Source: Segatella buccae ATCC 33574 | GTDB lineage: Bacteria; Bacteroidota; Bacteroidia; Bacteroidales; Bacteroidaceae | Direction: 5' to 3' | DNA length: 64,000 nucleotides | NCBI RefSeq assembly: GCF_000184945.1 | Contig: NZ_GL586311.1 | Location: 1,088,617-1,152,616, forward strand | In this document: one piece after another, positions 1 to 8,441 of the stretch | Numbering within the stretch: the stretch's first letter is position 1 | Layout: each line of letters begins with the position of its first letter | Made by a program: the position numbers and the translations under genes | Notes under the pieces: generated by a model | What the model was told of the DNA's origin: nothing | Databases searched by the model: none | Seen by the model: the letters and a program-made list of their open reading frames with translations, nothing else

Positions 1-774
1 TTTTCGCCCAGTAAGCCCCGTATCCCCATGCGGACCTCCTATAACAAATTTTCCTGTTGGATTTACAAGATACTTTATGTTACTGTTGAACAGCTTTTGT
101 ATTTTGGAATCACATTGGGAAATGACACGAGGCATAAGAATGTTAATCACATCGTTCTTAATCTTGTCCAGCATCTTCTTGTCGTCCACGTCAAAATCGT
201 CATGCTGAGTACTTACCACTATTGTGTCAATGCGCAGAGGTTTTTTGTTCTCGGTGTATTCTATTGTTACCTGACTTTTTGCATCGGGGCGTAAATAAGT
301 CATTTCCTTGCCCTCCTTGCGTATGTCGGAGAGTGTTCTCATAATGAGATGTGCCAAATCAAGAGAAACTGGCATATAATTTTCGGTTTCATTGGTAGCA
401 TAGCCGAACATCATACCTTGGTCTCCTGCACCCTGTTCGTCCGTATCTTTATTGGAAACGCCTCTGTTTATATCATCGCTCTGCTCGTGAATAGCCGTGA
501 GGATACCGCATGAATCACCGTCAAACTGATATTCAGCTTTTGTGTAACCAGCCTTGTTTATTGTTTCGCGGGCAACATTCTGAAGGTCGATGTATGTACT
601 GGAACGCACTTCACCCATAATGACCACCTGCCCCGTCGTTACGAATGTTTCTATTGCACAGTGAGCATTTCTGTCATAAGCAAGGAAATAGTCAAGCAAC
701 GCATCTGAAATCTGGTCTGAAATCTTATCGGGATGTCCTTCTGAAACGGACTCCGATGTAAATAAATGTCTCAT
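1..774 (-). CDS. metK: S-adenosylmethionine synthetase, N-terminal 258 codons (runs off window)
   Basis: MetK makes S-adenosylmethionine from ATP and methionine in the cytoplasm. Reading the minus strand from the ATG at 774 gives MRHLFTSESVSEGHPDKISDQ, the family's start with its GHPDK ATP/methionine-binding motif, followed by DEQGAGDQGMMFGY and, near the window edge, FVIGGPHGDTGLTGRK. The frame is open to base 1, so about 130-150 C-terminal residues are missing. It is the last visible gene of a minus-strand cluster, only 4 nt after the oxidoreductase gene, directly behind a radical SAM gene that would consume its product. The sequence is visibly AT-richer than the glycine cleavage genes in this window, so it may be a transferred second copy rather than the housekeeping gene; that part is inference. 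Confidence 0.95.
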   Translation of the reverse strand, partial: MRHLFTSESVSEGHPDKISDQISDALLDYFLAYDRNAHCAIETFVTTGQVVIMGEVRSSTYIDLQNVARETINKAGYTKAEYQFDGDSCGILTAIHEQSDDINRGVSNKDTDEQGAGDQGMMFGYATNETENYMPVSLDLAHLIMRTLSDIRKEGKEMTYLRPDAKSQVTIEYTENKKPLRIDTIVVSTQHDDFDVDDKKMLDKIKNDVINILMPRVISQCDSKIQKLFNSNIKYLVNPTGKFVIGGPHGDTGLTGRK

Positions 775-778
775 CTTT

Positions 779-1840
779 TTATCTTATATTGTTTAATTCT
801 TCTAATATAGCGTATGTGGAACGCAGCGTCATGAAATCCGTATATTCTTCTGCTGTACCATTTTTCATTTCCGTCATTTCCACGAACATCTTTATCTCGT
901 TAAAATATCCCTGTGTGTAAATCTGGTTGTTTGCCAAAATGGGATTGAAGTTGTTTCTTGATAAAAGACACTCGTTGGATAATTTGGTGGGGAGCACTTT
1001 TTCGATTGGTACTCCACCTATGGTACATACTGATGGCACAAATGACAGTCGCTCCATCTGGTCTATTTCATACGTTCCGTCCTGCGTGTTCACTCTGACA
1101 TTTTCACTAGCATCTTTCCAAGAATAAAGTGTGGATAATTCCAAAGTACCAATAATATTGTCATGTTCCAGCATCAGCAGGTAGGTCACACCACCTTTTT
1201 TTGTACTTTTGACTTTATGCATCGCCAGTATCTTAGCCCCTCCAAAAAGAAAAACGACCAAGTCGATAGGGTGTATAAACAAATCGTATATCTCATTGCC
1301 TTCGGGGTACAATCCCGTTTGGTAACGTAGGCTGTAACTATTTAATTCCCTGCCTTTTATTTCCTTTCTCAATCTGGAAACAAGCGGAGAATGTCTTTTT
1401 TGCATTCCGACAACTGTGGTATTAAATCCAAATAACCTTTGCTTGTCAATAAGGCTGTTTAGTTCCTTTAAACACATACAGGGAGGTTTTTCTATAAAAA
1501 GAGATTTCCCCGATTTTATAACTTCTGATGCAATTTCAAAATGTGACGCAGGTGTGGCTGACACAAACACTCCTGCGACTGTCTCGTCATTGAGAATATC
1601 CTTTATAGATGTTGTCCCTATTATGCCCTTGAATTTTTTCCCTATCAGTTCTGCCTTTTTCGTGGAAGAACAGCACACATACTTCACGTTGACTTGTAGA
1701 AATTGGATGACGGGGAAAAGGTTGTGGATGGTGTGGTTTCCAAAACCAATTATAGCATAGTTCTTCTCATAACAGTCGGAGAGATATTTATTATCCCTTC
1801 TGCGCTTGTAAAGTCTGATGATTTTCTGAATGTCTGTCAT
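779..1840 (-). CDS. Gfo/Idh/MocA-family NAD(P)-dependent oxidoreductase
   Basis: This 353-aa protein has the two-domain build of the family. A Rossmann fold lies near residues 25-130, with AIIGFGNHTIHN as a variant of the dinucleotide-binding GxGxxG loop and the hallmark EKPP at about residues 118-121. The C-terminal alpha/beta substrate domain contains a HPIDLV segment typical of the family. Members oxidise or reduce sugars, inositols and related ring compounds. It lies 5 nt behind the radical SAM gene and 4 nt ahead of metK, so the three are almost certainly co-transcribed and probably act in one pathway. The substrate cannot be told from the sequence; a sugar or sugar-nucleotide is most likely by family. 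Confidence 0.88.
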   Translation of the reverse strand: MTDIQKIIRLYKRRRDNKYLSDCYEKNYAIIGFGNHTIHNLFPVIQFLQVNVKYVCCSSTKKAELIGKKFKGIIGTTSIKDILNDETVAGVFVSATPASHFEIASEVIKSGKSLFIEKPPCMCLKELNSLIDKQRLFGFNTTVVGMQKRHSPLVSRLRKEIKGRELNSYSLRYQTGLYPEGNEIYDLFIHPIDLVVFLFGGAKILAMHKVKSTKKGGVTYLLMLEHDNIIGTLELSTLYSWKDASENVRVNTQDGTYEIDQMERLSFVPSVCTIGGVPIEKVLPTKLSNECLLSRNNFNPILANNQIYTQGYFNEIKMFVEMTEMKNGTAEEYTDFMTLRSTYAILEELNNIR

Positions 1841-1845
1841 TTAGG

Positions 1846-2907
1846 CTATATTAATCCTTTGAAATATTTGCGGTACGTGCATTTTTCATCAGCAGTCCAC
1901 TGATATTTCCCGTAAAACGCTTCGATAAGTTTTTTAGGGAAAAACCTCTCGGCTGTACGGAGAAGTATTATGTCAAATTTACGATGGTAGTTAATCCAGC
2001 ATTTGTTGCAGTCATGGGAATACTCACATTGAATCTTAGCAGTCCTTTGTGAATTGAAGATTTCGTCAAGAGTATTGTTGTGAACATTGCCGAGAATCAC
2101 ATCCAGATTTTGGCACAGGGGAACATTCCCATTGGAATGGATTACCAGTTCATTGTATATACTGTGGCATCTTAGGCGCAGATTTCCTTTTTTCCATTCA
2201 TCGTACAGAGCCACAAAGTCAAAATTTTCCTGTGTTTTATGGATAGATTGCGGAATCTTTTTTATGTAGTCATTTCCGACCTCCATTAGGTCCTCGGTGG
2301 TATCAAAGAAATCCATCGTATTGTAAATGCCTATTCTGACATCAATGTTATAGTGTTTGGCAAGCTGAATAACATAGTCCATGTCCTCAAACGTGTTCCA
2401 TGGAGTAAGGCAGAACATGAACGATATGGGAACAAAGTCCTTACAGCTTTCCACCACCTGAATGACCTTGTCATATCCGTCACGCCCTCTTAGAGTTTTA
2501 TATGTTTCCTTGTTCCCATCTAAGGAAATATACAGATGTTTGGGCTTGTATTTCTTTACAGCTTCGATAACTTTAGAGGGTGCAAGGCAATTTGATAGCA
2601 GGGTGTAGTTTGTATGGTTGTTGTGAAACCAGTTCAGTATTGCATCAGCTTCAGGATGTAAAATAAATTCCCCCCCCTCCAGACCGACGGTTGTCCGTTT
2701 TGTTACGCACTTGCTCGACATTATCCGAATGATGTCCGATAATGACAAATGCTCTATTGGCTTTTTCCAAATAGAGCAATGTTTACACCGTGACTGACAA
2801 AGTGATGTGGAATAAATCATCAAGGATGATAAAGTCTTATCTGTAGGTACTGTTATGTTTTTTACAAATGCACCTCCAGTTACGAGATAGTCTAAAACGT
2901 TATACAT
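1846..2907 (-). CDS. Radical SAM/SPASM domain enzyme
   Basis: The 353-aa protein carries the radical SAM signature CQSRCKHC at about residues 37-44 (CxxxCxxC, binding the [4Fe-4S] cluster that cleaves S-adenosylmethionine). A TIM-barrel core follows, with GLEGGEF in the position of the GGE motif. The cysteine-rich C-terminal SPASM region has CHS, then PLCQNLDVILGNV, then CEYSHDCNKC, and should hold one or two auxiliary Fe-S clusters. SPASM enzymes modify peptides, proteins or small carbohydrates and alcohols. No short precursor-peptide gene is visible beside it, so a RiPP role is not supported directly. The neighbours are a Gfo/Idh/MocA dehydrogenase and a SAM synthetase, which suggests a small-molecule or sugar modification pathway with its own cofactor supply. 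Confidence 0.92.
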   Translation of the reverse strand: MYNVLDYLVTGGAFVKNITVPTDKTLSSLMIYSTSLCQSRCKHCSIWKKPIEHLSLSDIIRIMSSKCVTKRTTVGLEGGEFILHPEADAILNWFHNNHTNYTLLSNCLAPSKVIEAVKKYKPKHLYISLDGNKETYKTLRGRDGYDKVIQVVESCKDFVPISFMFCLTPWNTFEDMDYVIQLAKHYNIDVRIGIYNTMDFFDTTEDLMEVGNDYIKKIPQSIHKTQENFDFVALYDEWKKGNLRLRCHSIYNELVIHSNGNVPLCQNLDVILGNVHNNTLDEIFNSQRTAKIQCEYSHDCNKCWINYHRKFDIILLRTAERFFPKKLIEAFYGKYQWTADEKCTYRKYFKGLI

Positions 2908-2924
2908 TGATTATGTTTATAGTA

Positions 2925-2960
2925 TTCTCCGCATACCAAGTTAACTTGGTATGCGGAGAA
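2925..2960. promoter_or_regulatory. 36-bp perfect palindrome in the 5' leader of the radical SAM gene
   Basis: The 18-base arm ttctccgcataccaagtt is followed directly by its exact reverse complement, with no loop. It sits between the stop of the 799-aa secreted-protein gene and the radical SAM start codon (2907). There is no clear T-run after it on the minus strand, so it is a weak candidate for a simple intrinsic terminator. A dimeric regulator's operator or an RNA attenuator or processing hairpin is equally possible. Confidence 0.7.
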
Positions 2961-2966
2961 AAAGAA

Positions 2967-5366
2967 TTATTCAACGATTATCTTTTGCTGTTTTGTCTTG
3001 TTATTTTCACTATAACTTATAACGTATGTACCGCTATGAGGCAATGTCGCCTTGTATGAATAAGAACCCTTGTACTTATTCTGTTTATAAGAGGTAACAA
3101 CATGCCCATAAACATCTGTTATAGTCATCGAGAATTGACAATCATTCTCAAGGGTGTAGCTTATGCTAAGAGTGTTCCCTGAGACTTCTACACCAAAGCT
3201 GCTGCCATTTTTTGTAGGATTGGCTGAATCCTCTTGAACCACAGGAGTTAAATCCATACCGCTGAGCAATCCTTTCACATATAGCATCGTGTTTGCATAA
3301 GGAGAAACCAGCTCGCTTTCCGTAATGACCACAGGAGCGGTCAGCACAGGCTTAGCCCCAAATTTTGTCTCTTTTTTGATTGTTGGAATTTGTGGTACCA
3401 AATCTTCCAACAGTTTAGTCATAAAGATGTTGCCTTCTCCCAGTTCCTTATATACCAAGAATTGACTGGACGGAACAGATGCGCAATAAGATTTAAGCTG
3501 ACGATAACTGTCATATTCTCCTAATTGTTCAAAACTGCTATAAGGAGATTGGTTTATATCCTTATCCCAAAGTGCAACTAAACTCTTGAACTTGCTTTCT
3601 GTTCCAGCAGGCAGCAAGGCAATTCTGCTTTCAATGAGACCTTGCTCCAAATCGGTAAACGAAACCTGTGCTACTTTTGCATCGGCACTTAACTGTGGTT
3701 TTGTTCCCAACGAAGTGTCTTTACGGTAATATTCTACGATTTCCCCATAGGAATTACCTCTCACTCCGTTTCTAGGATGGAAAGTTCGTGCCAAAGCACC
3801 AGGCTTACTTTCCCAGTCATATCCATGCAAATTGCCATCAGCCCCATCCCGAACAGAAGCATGTGTATATTCTCTTTTTCCATTCCGCACGATAGCCCAT
3901 AAAGCAACTGTCCCGTTTTCAGCATTTGCACCAACCCTTGTAAGTCCTCTTGACGCATAGAATTTGTCAAAAGCCCTCAACGGGTCAGGGTCGTAGAAGT
4001 TAGAATGCGTCGAAGGAGGCCATTCCCAATAGGATGTTATTCCTCCAGACCAGCTTATACAGTTATAGGTTCGAGACTCGGGAGCGGACATAATCGCATC
4101 GTCTTCCTTCAAGTAAGGAAAAGAGCCAGCATATGTAACGTTATTTACGCTGCTTTTTTTACATTTTATGTAAACATTGCAAAGAACTTCTGGCTGATAA
4201 GAGCTGTACTGCGACAACAAAACGGCATTGCCTGCTACTGAGTACTTTTTGTTAATTCGCGCCCATCTTCCCCAATCAAAGTCTCCATTCCCTTGATAAT
4301 CATCATTGTAAGCGATAATTCCAGATGGATTTCCGTAAGATTCTATCCAAACCATCGGATCACCTCCCTTGGAGCATACAAAAGTGTTATATACTTGATC
4401 TGTTCCTTGATTACATACTATTCCCAAACTAAACAAAGGGACATTGCTGTAATAATTTTCTCCGTTGATATTGACATTAGCAAGTCCGCTTGTGGCATTG
4501 AGCCATGAACGTACTCTGACGTAGTAAAGTCCCGTCTCAGGAATGTTGACATTCAAGGAAGCAAGGCATTGATTGTTGGAATGTGCATTCCATGTGTATC
4601 GCTCAGGATTGTTTGCACTGAACAACTCAAGAACATGGTCATAGTTGTCAATTCCGTTTGTCGCTATAAATATTTGCTGTCCTCTCTGGAAAGAAACTGT
4701 CTTGAAAAAAGAGTACTTTATTTTGCAATTTCTAATGTATTCAAAATCATACAAAGGAGAGTCGTAGGAAACACTTCTTGCTTTTGCAAACAAAGGTATA
4801 GCCAATGTGTCTCTGCCACAGAAATTCAAAGACGGTTCTGCATTACTGAGTGCATTCTCATGAGATAAGGTCTTAAGTTCTACCTTATAGTCATTGTAAT
4901 TTTGAGACGAAATGGTAGAATTTCCCAAATCCTTAGAAAGTCTGACAAATTCAACCTCTGGAACGTCAGGAGCAGTCCCAACAATAGAGATGGTGTTCTT
5001 GCCTTTTCTCAGGAACACCTTTGAAGACTTCTTCAAGCCTATCGCCTGCCAGTCGTTTGACACAGGGGCTAAGACATCATCTTGCAACTCGTTGTTTACC
5101 ATTACTTTGTAAACAGATAGTGTGCCATCTGCTTTCTTCGTCCCTAACACCCAGAAGTTGGCATAATGAAGCCCCGAAACTGGAGCTTCGACTTCAAAGG
5201 TGGTGAAAGTCTGAGCCTCTGTAATTGATTTTGTACACTTGAGAATCTTCACATCGCCACCTAAGCTTGGATTCTTCTCGTAATAACTAATGCTCTCCAC
5301 ACTTTGTGAGAAAGCAGCAACTGTTGTTGCAAATAAAATTAACAATGTAGTAATACCTTTTTTCAT
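2967..5366 (-). CDS. Secreted 799-aa protein with T9SS-like C-terminal domain, probable DUF7689-type core
   Basis: The first 20 residues (MKKGITTLLILFATTVAAFS) form a Sec signal peptide ending before QSVES. The N-terminal ~330 residues look like beta-rich carbohydrate-binding or Ig-like modules. A central region at about residues 405-545 has YNCISWSGG and later HASVRDGADGNLHGYDW and RTFHPRNGVRGNSYG. This Cys-then-His layout resembles the DUF7689/NlpC-P60-like fold, and a cysteine hydrolase activity is possible but unproven. The last ~75 residues (ITDVYGHVV, then GTYVISY, then KQQKIIVE) match the type A C-terminal sorting domain of type IX secretion, so the protein is likely exported across the outer membrane. 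It lies 59 nt upstream of the radical SAM gene, separated by a perfect palindrome. Confidence 0.7.
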   Translation of the reverse strand: MKKGITTLLILFATTVAAFSQSVESISYYEKNPSLGGDVKILKCTKSITEAQTFTTFEVEAPVSGLHYANFWVLGTKKADGTLSVYKVMVNNELQDDVLAPVSNDWQAIGLKKSSKVFLRKGKNTISIVGTAPDVPEVEFVRLSKDLGNSTISSQNYNDYKVELKTLSHENALSNAEPSLNFCGRDTLAIPLFAKARSVSYDSPLYDFEYIRNCKIKYSFFKTVSFQRGQQIFIATNGIDNYDHVLELFSANNPERYTWNAHSNNQCLASLNVNIPETGLYYVRVRSWLNATSGLANVNINGENYYSNVPLFSLGIVCNQGTDQVYNTFVCSKGGDPMVWIESYGNPSGIIAYNDDYQGNGDFDWGRWARINKKYSVAGNAVLLSQYSSYQPEVLCNVYIKCKKSSVNNVTYAGSFPYLKEDDAIMSAPESRTYNCISWSGGITSYWEWPPSTHSNFYDPDPLRAFDKFYASRGLTRVGANAENGTVALWAIVRNGKREYTHASVRDGADGNLHGYDWESKPGALARTFHPRNGVRGNSYGEIVEYYRKDTSLGTKPQLSADAKVAQVSFTDLEQGLIESRIALLPAGTESKFKSLVALWDKDINQSPYSSFEQLGEYDSYRQLKSYCASVPSSQFLVYKELGEGNIFMTKLLEDLVPQIPTIKKETKFGAKPVLTAPVVITESELVSPYANTMLYVKGLLSGMDLTPVVQEDSANPTKNGSSFGVEVSGNTLSISYTLENDCQFSMTITDVYGHVVTSYKQNKYKGSYSYKATLPHSGTYVISYSENNKTKQQKIIVE

Positions 5367-5558
5367 AAGTTCTTTATTAAAAGGGTTTATACTAAATTAG
5401 ACGGTGTAAATTTAGGGAATTTGTGTGACATTTCCAAGTTTTTAGTATGATTTCTGAGAAAAATACTGCGTTTTAGGTACATATAAACAGAATTACGAAG
5501 AAAGAAGTTTGTTAATGCGTTTGATGGCACTGTGTTTCATTCCTATAAAAAAAGAAAA

Positions 5559-5583
5559 GGTCAAGGAGAAATACCTCCTGACC
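5559..5583 (-). terminator. Intrinsic terminator after the HTH genes
   Basis: ggtcaaggag and ctcctgacc form a 9-bp stem with one bulged A. On the minus strand it is followed by a T-rich tract (complement of aaaaaaagaaaa at 5547-5558). It lies about 70 nt after the stop of the HTH gene that ends at 5651. Confidence 0.7.
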
Positions 5584-5650
5584 CAAACATTATGTTACAA
5601 AATATTTCTATAATTAAGGCTGTATCTTTCCCTTAAATATTTCATAACAT

Positions 5651-5941
5651 CTACGCAATGGAATTTTCTTCTAATAACTTCTCCAAATCCGAAGCCTTGT
5701 ATAGTATTTTCCCTGCGAATTGCGTGTAGGGGATAACTTTCCTGTCCCGATAGTCCTGCAAGGTACGAGGGCTGATATACAGCCGTTCGCATACTTCCTT
5801 GCCTGTCAGGAAATGCTCACCGCCAAACAGCGGTTTGTGTGTCTGTGCCACTTCCTTTATCCGTCTGTTCATTCCTTCAAGTGCGGACAGCACCACCTGC
5901 ATATCATCCGCTTCCATATTCAAGTCCTTTACTGATTCCAT
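5651..5941 (-). CDS. Excisionase-like helix-turn-helix protein (HTH_17)
   Basis: The 96-aa protein has a short helical N-terminus and then a MerR/excisionase-type winged HTH at about residues 45-95: FLTGKEVCERLYISPRTLQD, then YRDRKVIPY, then a beta-wing and ASDLEKLLEEN. Proteins of this type sit at one end of Bacteroidetes mobilizable islands and are thought to direct excision or control element genes. It is the second gene of a two-gene minus-strand unit, 12 nt after the related 5954-6256 gene, and divergent from the VirE/primase genes. The exact DNA target is unknown. Confidence 0.85.
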   Translation of the reverse strand: MESVKDLNMEADDMQVVLSALEGMNRRIKEVAQTHKPLFGGEHFLTGKEVCERLYISPRTLQDYRDRKVIPYTQFAGKILYKASDLEKLLEENSIA

Positions 5942-5953
5942 AATACCCTTGTC

Positions 5954-6256
5954 TTATTTGTTATTCTTTAATCTGTCTGTTTTTGTCTTCTCCGATTTAG
6001 TCTGCAACAGCCGCTCCACGTCCTCACGCCTGTAATAGCACTTATGCCCTATTTGCGTAAACGGCAGCACACCTGTATCCCGATAGTGCTGCAATGTACG
6101 CTTGCTGATATTAAGCAACCTGCATACATCGCCGTTGTGCAGCCAATCGGTGTGTCTGCTCTGTTCTCCGAATGCCTTGTGGCAGGTCTCGGCAAGACTG
6201 AGTATCTCGTTTCTCAACCTTGCCCAATTTGAATCCGTAATGATAAAATATCCCAT
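5954..6256 (-). CDS. Excisionase-like helix-turn-helix protein (HTH_17)
   Basis: A 100-aa protein, taking the ATG at 6256 (MGYFIITDSN) rather than upstream codons because the related family starts there. The HTH is at about residues 45-95: DVCRLLNISKRTLQHYRDTG, followed by VLPFTQIG and YYRREDVERLL. It is a paralogue of the next gene (same RTLQ-YRD core) and shares its transcript. The C-terminus is Lys-rich. Likely role: regulation or excision of the island. A TTTG-N19-TACCTTTG promoter lies about 90 bp upstream on the same strand. Confidence 0.85.
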   Translation of the reverse strand: MGYFIITDSNWARLRNEILSLAETCHKAFGEQSRHTDWLHNGDVCRLLNISKRTLQHYRDTGVLPFTQIGHKCYYRREDVERLLQTKSEKTKTDRLKNNK

Positions 6257-6849
6257 AGTTTTATTGTTATTTTGTTTGTAATTCTGTCTTATTGGTATTG
6301 ACAACACCTTTGTCTGTTCTACGTTTCACTGCACGTTTATGCCTGCAAAGGTATGATGAGTTTGTCACACTTCAAAGCAGCAGGGAACAGCAGGGAAATA
6401 TCGGGAACTTCAAGGAAAAACTAACGCATTTTATCGGCAGCCGTTTGCGCATTCTTTCCCTGTTTTCTTCTTTCGCCGTCTGTTTGGCGCAAAGATAGGG
6501 CGGTGCATGTCCTATTCTATCATACTTCTTTTAAGTGGCACCTTGTAGCACTCTTGGTGTGGACAAAAGCTACCCTATTTCTGTGCTGATTCTTATTGTT
6601 TGCAATATCGGTGCAGAATACCGCAAACGTGTGCAAAAGGGTACACTTCTACCTCTATCTTTCCTTGCTATTTTATCCCCTGTTTTGATTTAATTCGGGC
6701 TTAAATCAGTTATTTCTTTTCCTGTCTCTTCAAAAATCCGTGCGAACTTTATTGCGAATGAACGCAACATTATGCAAGCACTCTCCGAATGCTTGGAACT
6801 TTCCAGTTCTCTTCATAACTTCACTCTCGGAAACCAAACCAAGCATATA
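6257..6849. other. Intergenic region between divergent HTH and VirE genes
   Basis: This 593-bp gap separates the two divergent arms of the element. It contains the minus-strand promoter at 6346-6376 and otherwise no convincing gene. Short open frames exist on both strands, but none has a recognisable product. AT-rich DNA at 6660-6760 could carry the promoter of the VirE gene, but I cannot pick out a clear -7 box there. Confidence 0.6.
6346..6376 (-). promoter_or_regulatory. Bacteroidetes-type promoter for the HTH genes
   Basis: On the minus strand TTTG (6373-6376) and TACCTTTG (6346-6353) are separated by 19 nt, matching the Bacteroides -33/-7 pattern TTTG-N19-TAnnTTTG. It reads towards the two HTH genes. 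Confidence 0.75.
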
Positions 6850-8205
6850 ATGAAAAGGAATGCAGATAAAGGCAATTCAGTGGACGAAAATAATACGCCC
6901 AAGCAAAGGAAGACTTCCTCCAAAAATGGTGAGATAGAAACCTATCTCTCCTCTTATTATGAGTTTAGGTACAACACGGTGTTGGGGCGAACCGAATACC
7001 GAAGTAAGGAAGATGCTCACTTCTCAAAAGTGGGTCGCTATGAAAGCAACACGCTCCGCAGGGAACTTGACAACGATGTGGGGATTATCACATCTTCCGA
7101 CAACCTCTATTCCATTATAGAGAGCAGCTTCTCTCCACGTGTCAATCCCATACAGGAGTATTTCAATGGATTGCCTTTGGTGGATATTGGTAATAGCAGA
7201 GGTAATTATAGTGGCAATAGCGATAGTTGTAGTCATGGCAGTAGTGGTAATGGTAATAATGAACACAATAACCATTGTGATATTTCTTCCCTTTCACTGA
7301 AAGCCATTCCCGAATTGGCAAGTTGCGTAGTTGTGCGCAACTCTGACAAGTGGCTGCCATACCTTACCAAATGGCTCGTGGCAGTGGTCGCCAACGCCAT
7401 GGACGACCGTGAATGCCGTAACCATACCTGTCTTGTACTGACAGGCGAGCAGGGCAAGTTCAAGACAACTTTCCTTGACTTGCTCTGCCCACCTGCCCTG
7501 CATGGTTACAGCTACACGGGAAAGATATATCCGCAAGAGAAGGACACGCTTACCTATATAGGGCAAAACCTCATCGTAAACATTGACGACCAGCTCAAAG
7601 CCCTCAACAAGCGTGACGAGAACGAACTGAAAAACCTCATCACCTGTCCGATGGTCAAGTACCGTATGCCTTACGACAAGTATGTGGAGGAACACCCACA
7701 CTTGGCGAGTTTCGTTGCATCGGTAAATGGTAACGATTTCCTTACCGACCCCACAGGCAGCAGACGGTTTCTGCCCTTTGAAGTGCTTTCCATAGATATT
7801 GAGAGAGCAAAGGCTGTTTCTATGGATAATGTCTATGCGGAAGCGAAAGCCTTGCTGAGCATAGGTTTCCGCTATTGGTTTGACGATGAAGAGATAACGG
7901 AACTATACAGGGAGAGTGAGGATTTCCAAGTACAGACGGCAGAAATGGAACTACTGTTGCGCTGTTTTGAGAAACCTACGGAGGATAGTCCCAACTGTAC
8001 CTATATGACTACCACAGAGATAATCACCTACTTGGGACTTTACACGCATCATCCCTTGTCCTTAAAGCACATGGGCGAAGCCCTGAAAAGGGCAGGCTTT
8101 GAGAAAGTGAGCAAGAGGCGAGAGGGTGGCAGTCCCATCTATGTATATAAGGTAAGGAAGATATTGCCTTGTCCTTTATTAGGCAGTTGCAACTATCAGA
8201 TGTAG
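6850..8205 (+). CDS. VirE-like / superfamily 3-type ATPase of the mobilizable element
   Basis: About 451 aa from the ATG at 6850 (MKRNADKGNS), preferred over an upstream in-frame ATG because family members begin with such a Lys/Asn-rich tail. A low-complexity Gly/Asn/Ser/His linker (about residues 115-138, repeated ggtaat-like codons) precedes the VirE ATPase domain. That domain contains the P-loop-like TGEQGKFKTTFLD, then NLIVNIDDQ (Walker B) and VNGNDFLTDPTGSRRFLPFE, a typical family signature. These proteins accompany primases in Bacteroidetes mobile elements and probably act as replicative helicase-like ATPases. A Lys to Phe change in the canonical GxxGxGK loop is visible (GKFKTT). Followed by the primase gene after 236 bp. 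Confidence 0.85.
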   Translation: MKRNADKGNSVDENNTPKQRKTSSKNGEIETYLSSYYEFRYNTVLGRTEYRSKEDAHFSKVGRYESNTLRRELDNDVGIITSSDNLYSIIESSFSPRVNPIQEYFNGLPLVDIGNSRGNYSGNSDSCSHGSSGNGNNEHNNHCDISSLSLKAIPELASCVVVRNSDKWLPYLTKWLVAVVANAMDDRECRNHTCLVLTGEQGKFKTTFLDLLCPPALHGYSYTGKIYPQEKDTLTYIGQNLIVNIDDQLKALNKRDENELKNLITCPMVKYRMPYDKYVEEHPHLASFVASVNGNDFLTDPTGSRRFLPFEVLSIDIERAKAVSMDNVYAEAKALLSIGFRYWFDDEEITELYRESEDFQVQTAEMELLLRCFEKPTEDSPNCTYMTTTEIITYLGLYTHHPLSLKHMGEALKRAGFEKVSKRREGGSPIYVYKVRKILPCPLLGSCNYQM

Positions 8206-8354
8206 TAGGCACATGTAGTAGGTTGGTAGTATAACTTGGGACTAAAAAATAATATTGGAAATCAACTACTTATGTCAAAATAGTATGTAGTAAGAAGAAA
8301 GATGAAAAAGTTTGGAGGGGAAAAACTTCTGAAAAAAGATTTTCTTTCAATAAG

Positions 8355-8428
8355 CATTCACCTACCATTCAAATATCATTCAAATACACCATTGTCATTC
8401 AAACACAAATTATTCAATCCATTCAATT
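8355..8428 (+). repeat. Iteron-like CATTCAAA repeats upstream of the primase
   Basis: Six or seven short near-copies of a CATTCAA(A/T) motif occur in the ~75 bp ending just before the primase start: cattcacc, cattcaaatat, cattcaaatac, cattcaaacac, tattcaatc, cattcaatt. Spacing is about 10-15 bp. Such clustered repeats next to a primase gene could bind an initiator or form part of a replication origin. Confidence 0.5.
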
Positions 8429-8441
8429 AAAACATATCACA

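Noticed and set aside
7163..7463. Several antisense frames rich in Tyr/His or Ile/Thr over the VirE gene
   Set aside because: They are shadows of the low-complexity Gly/Asn/Ser linker codons.
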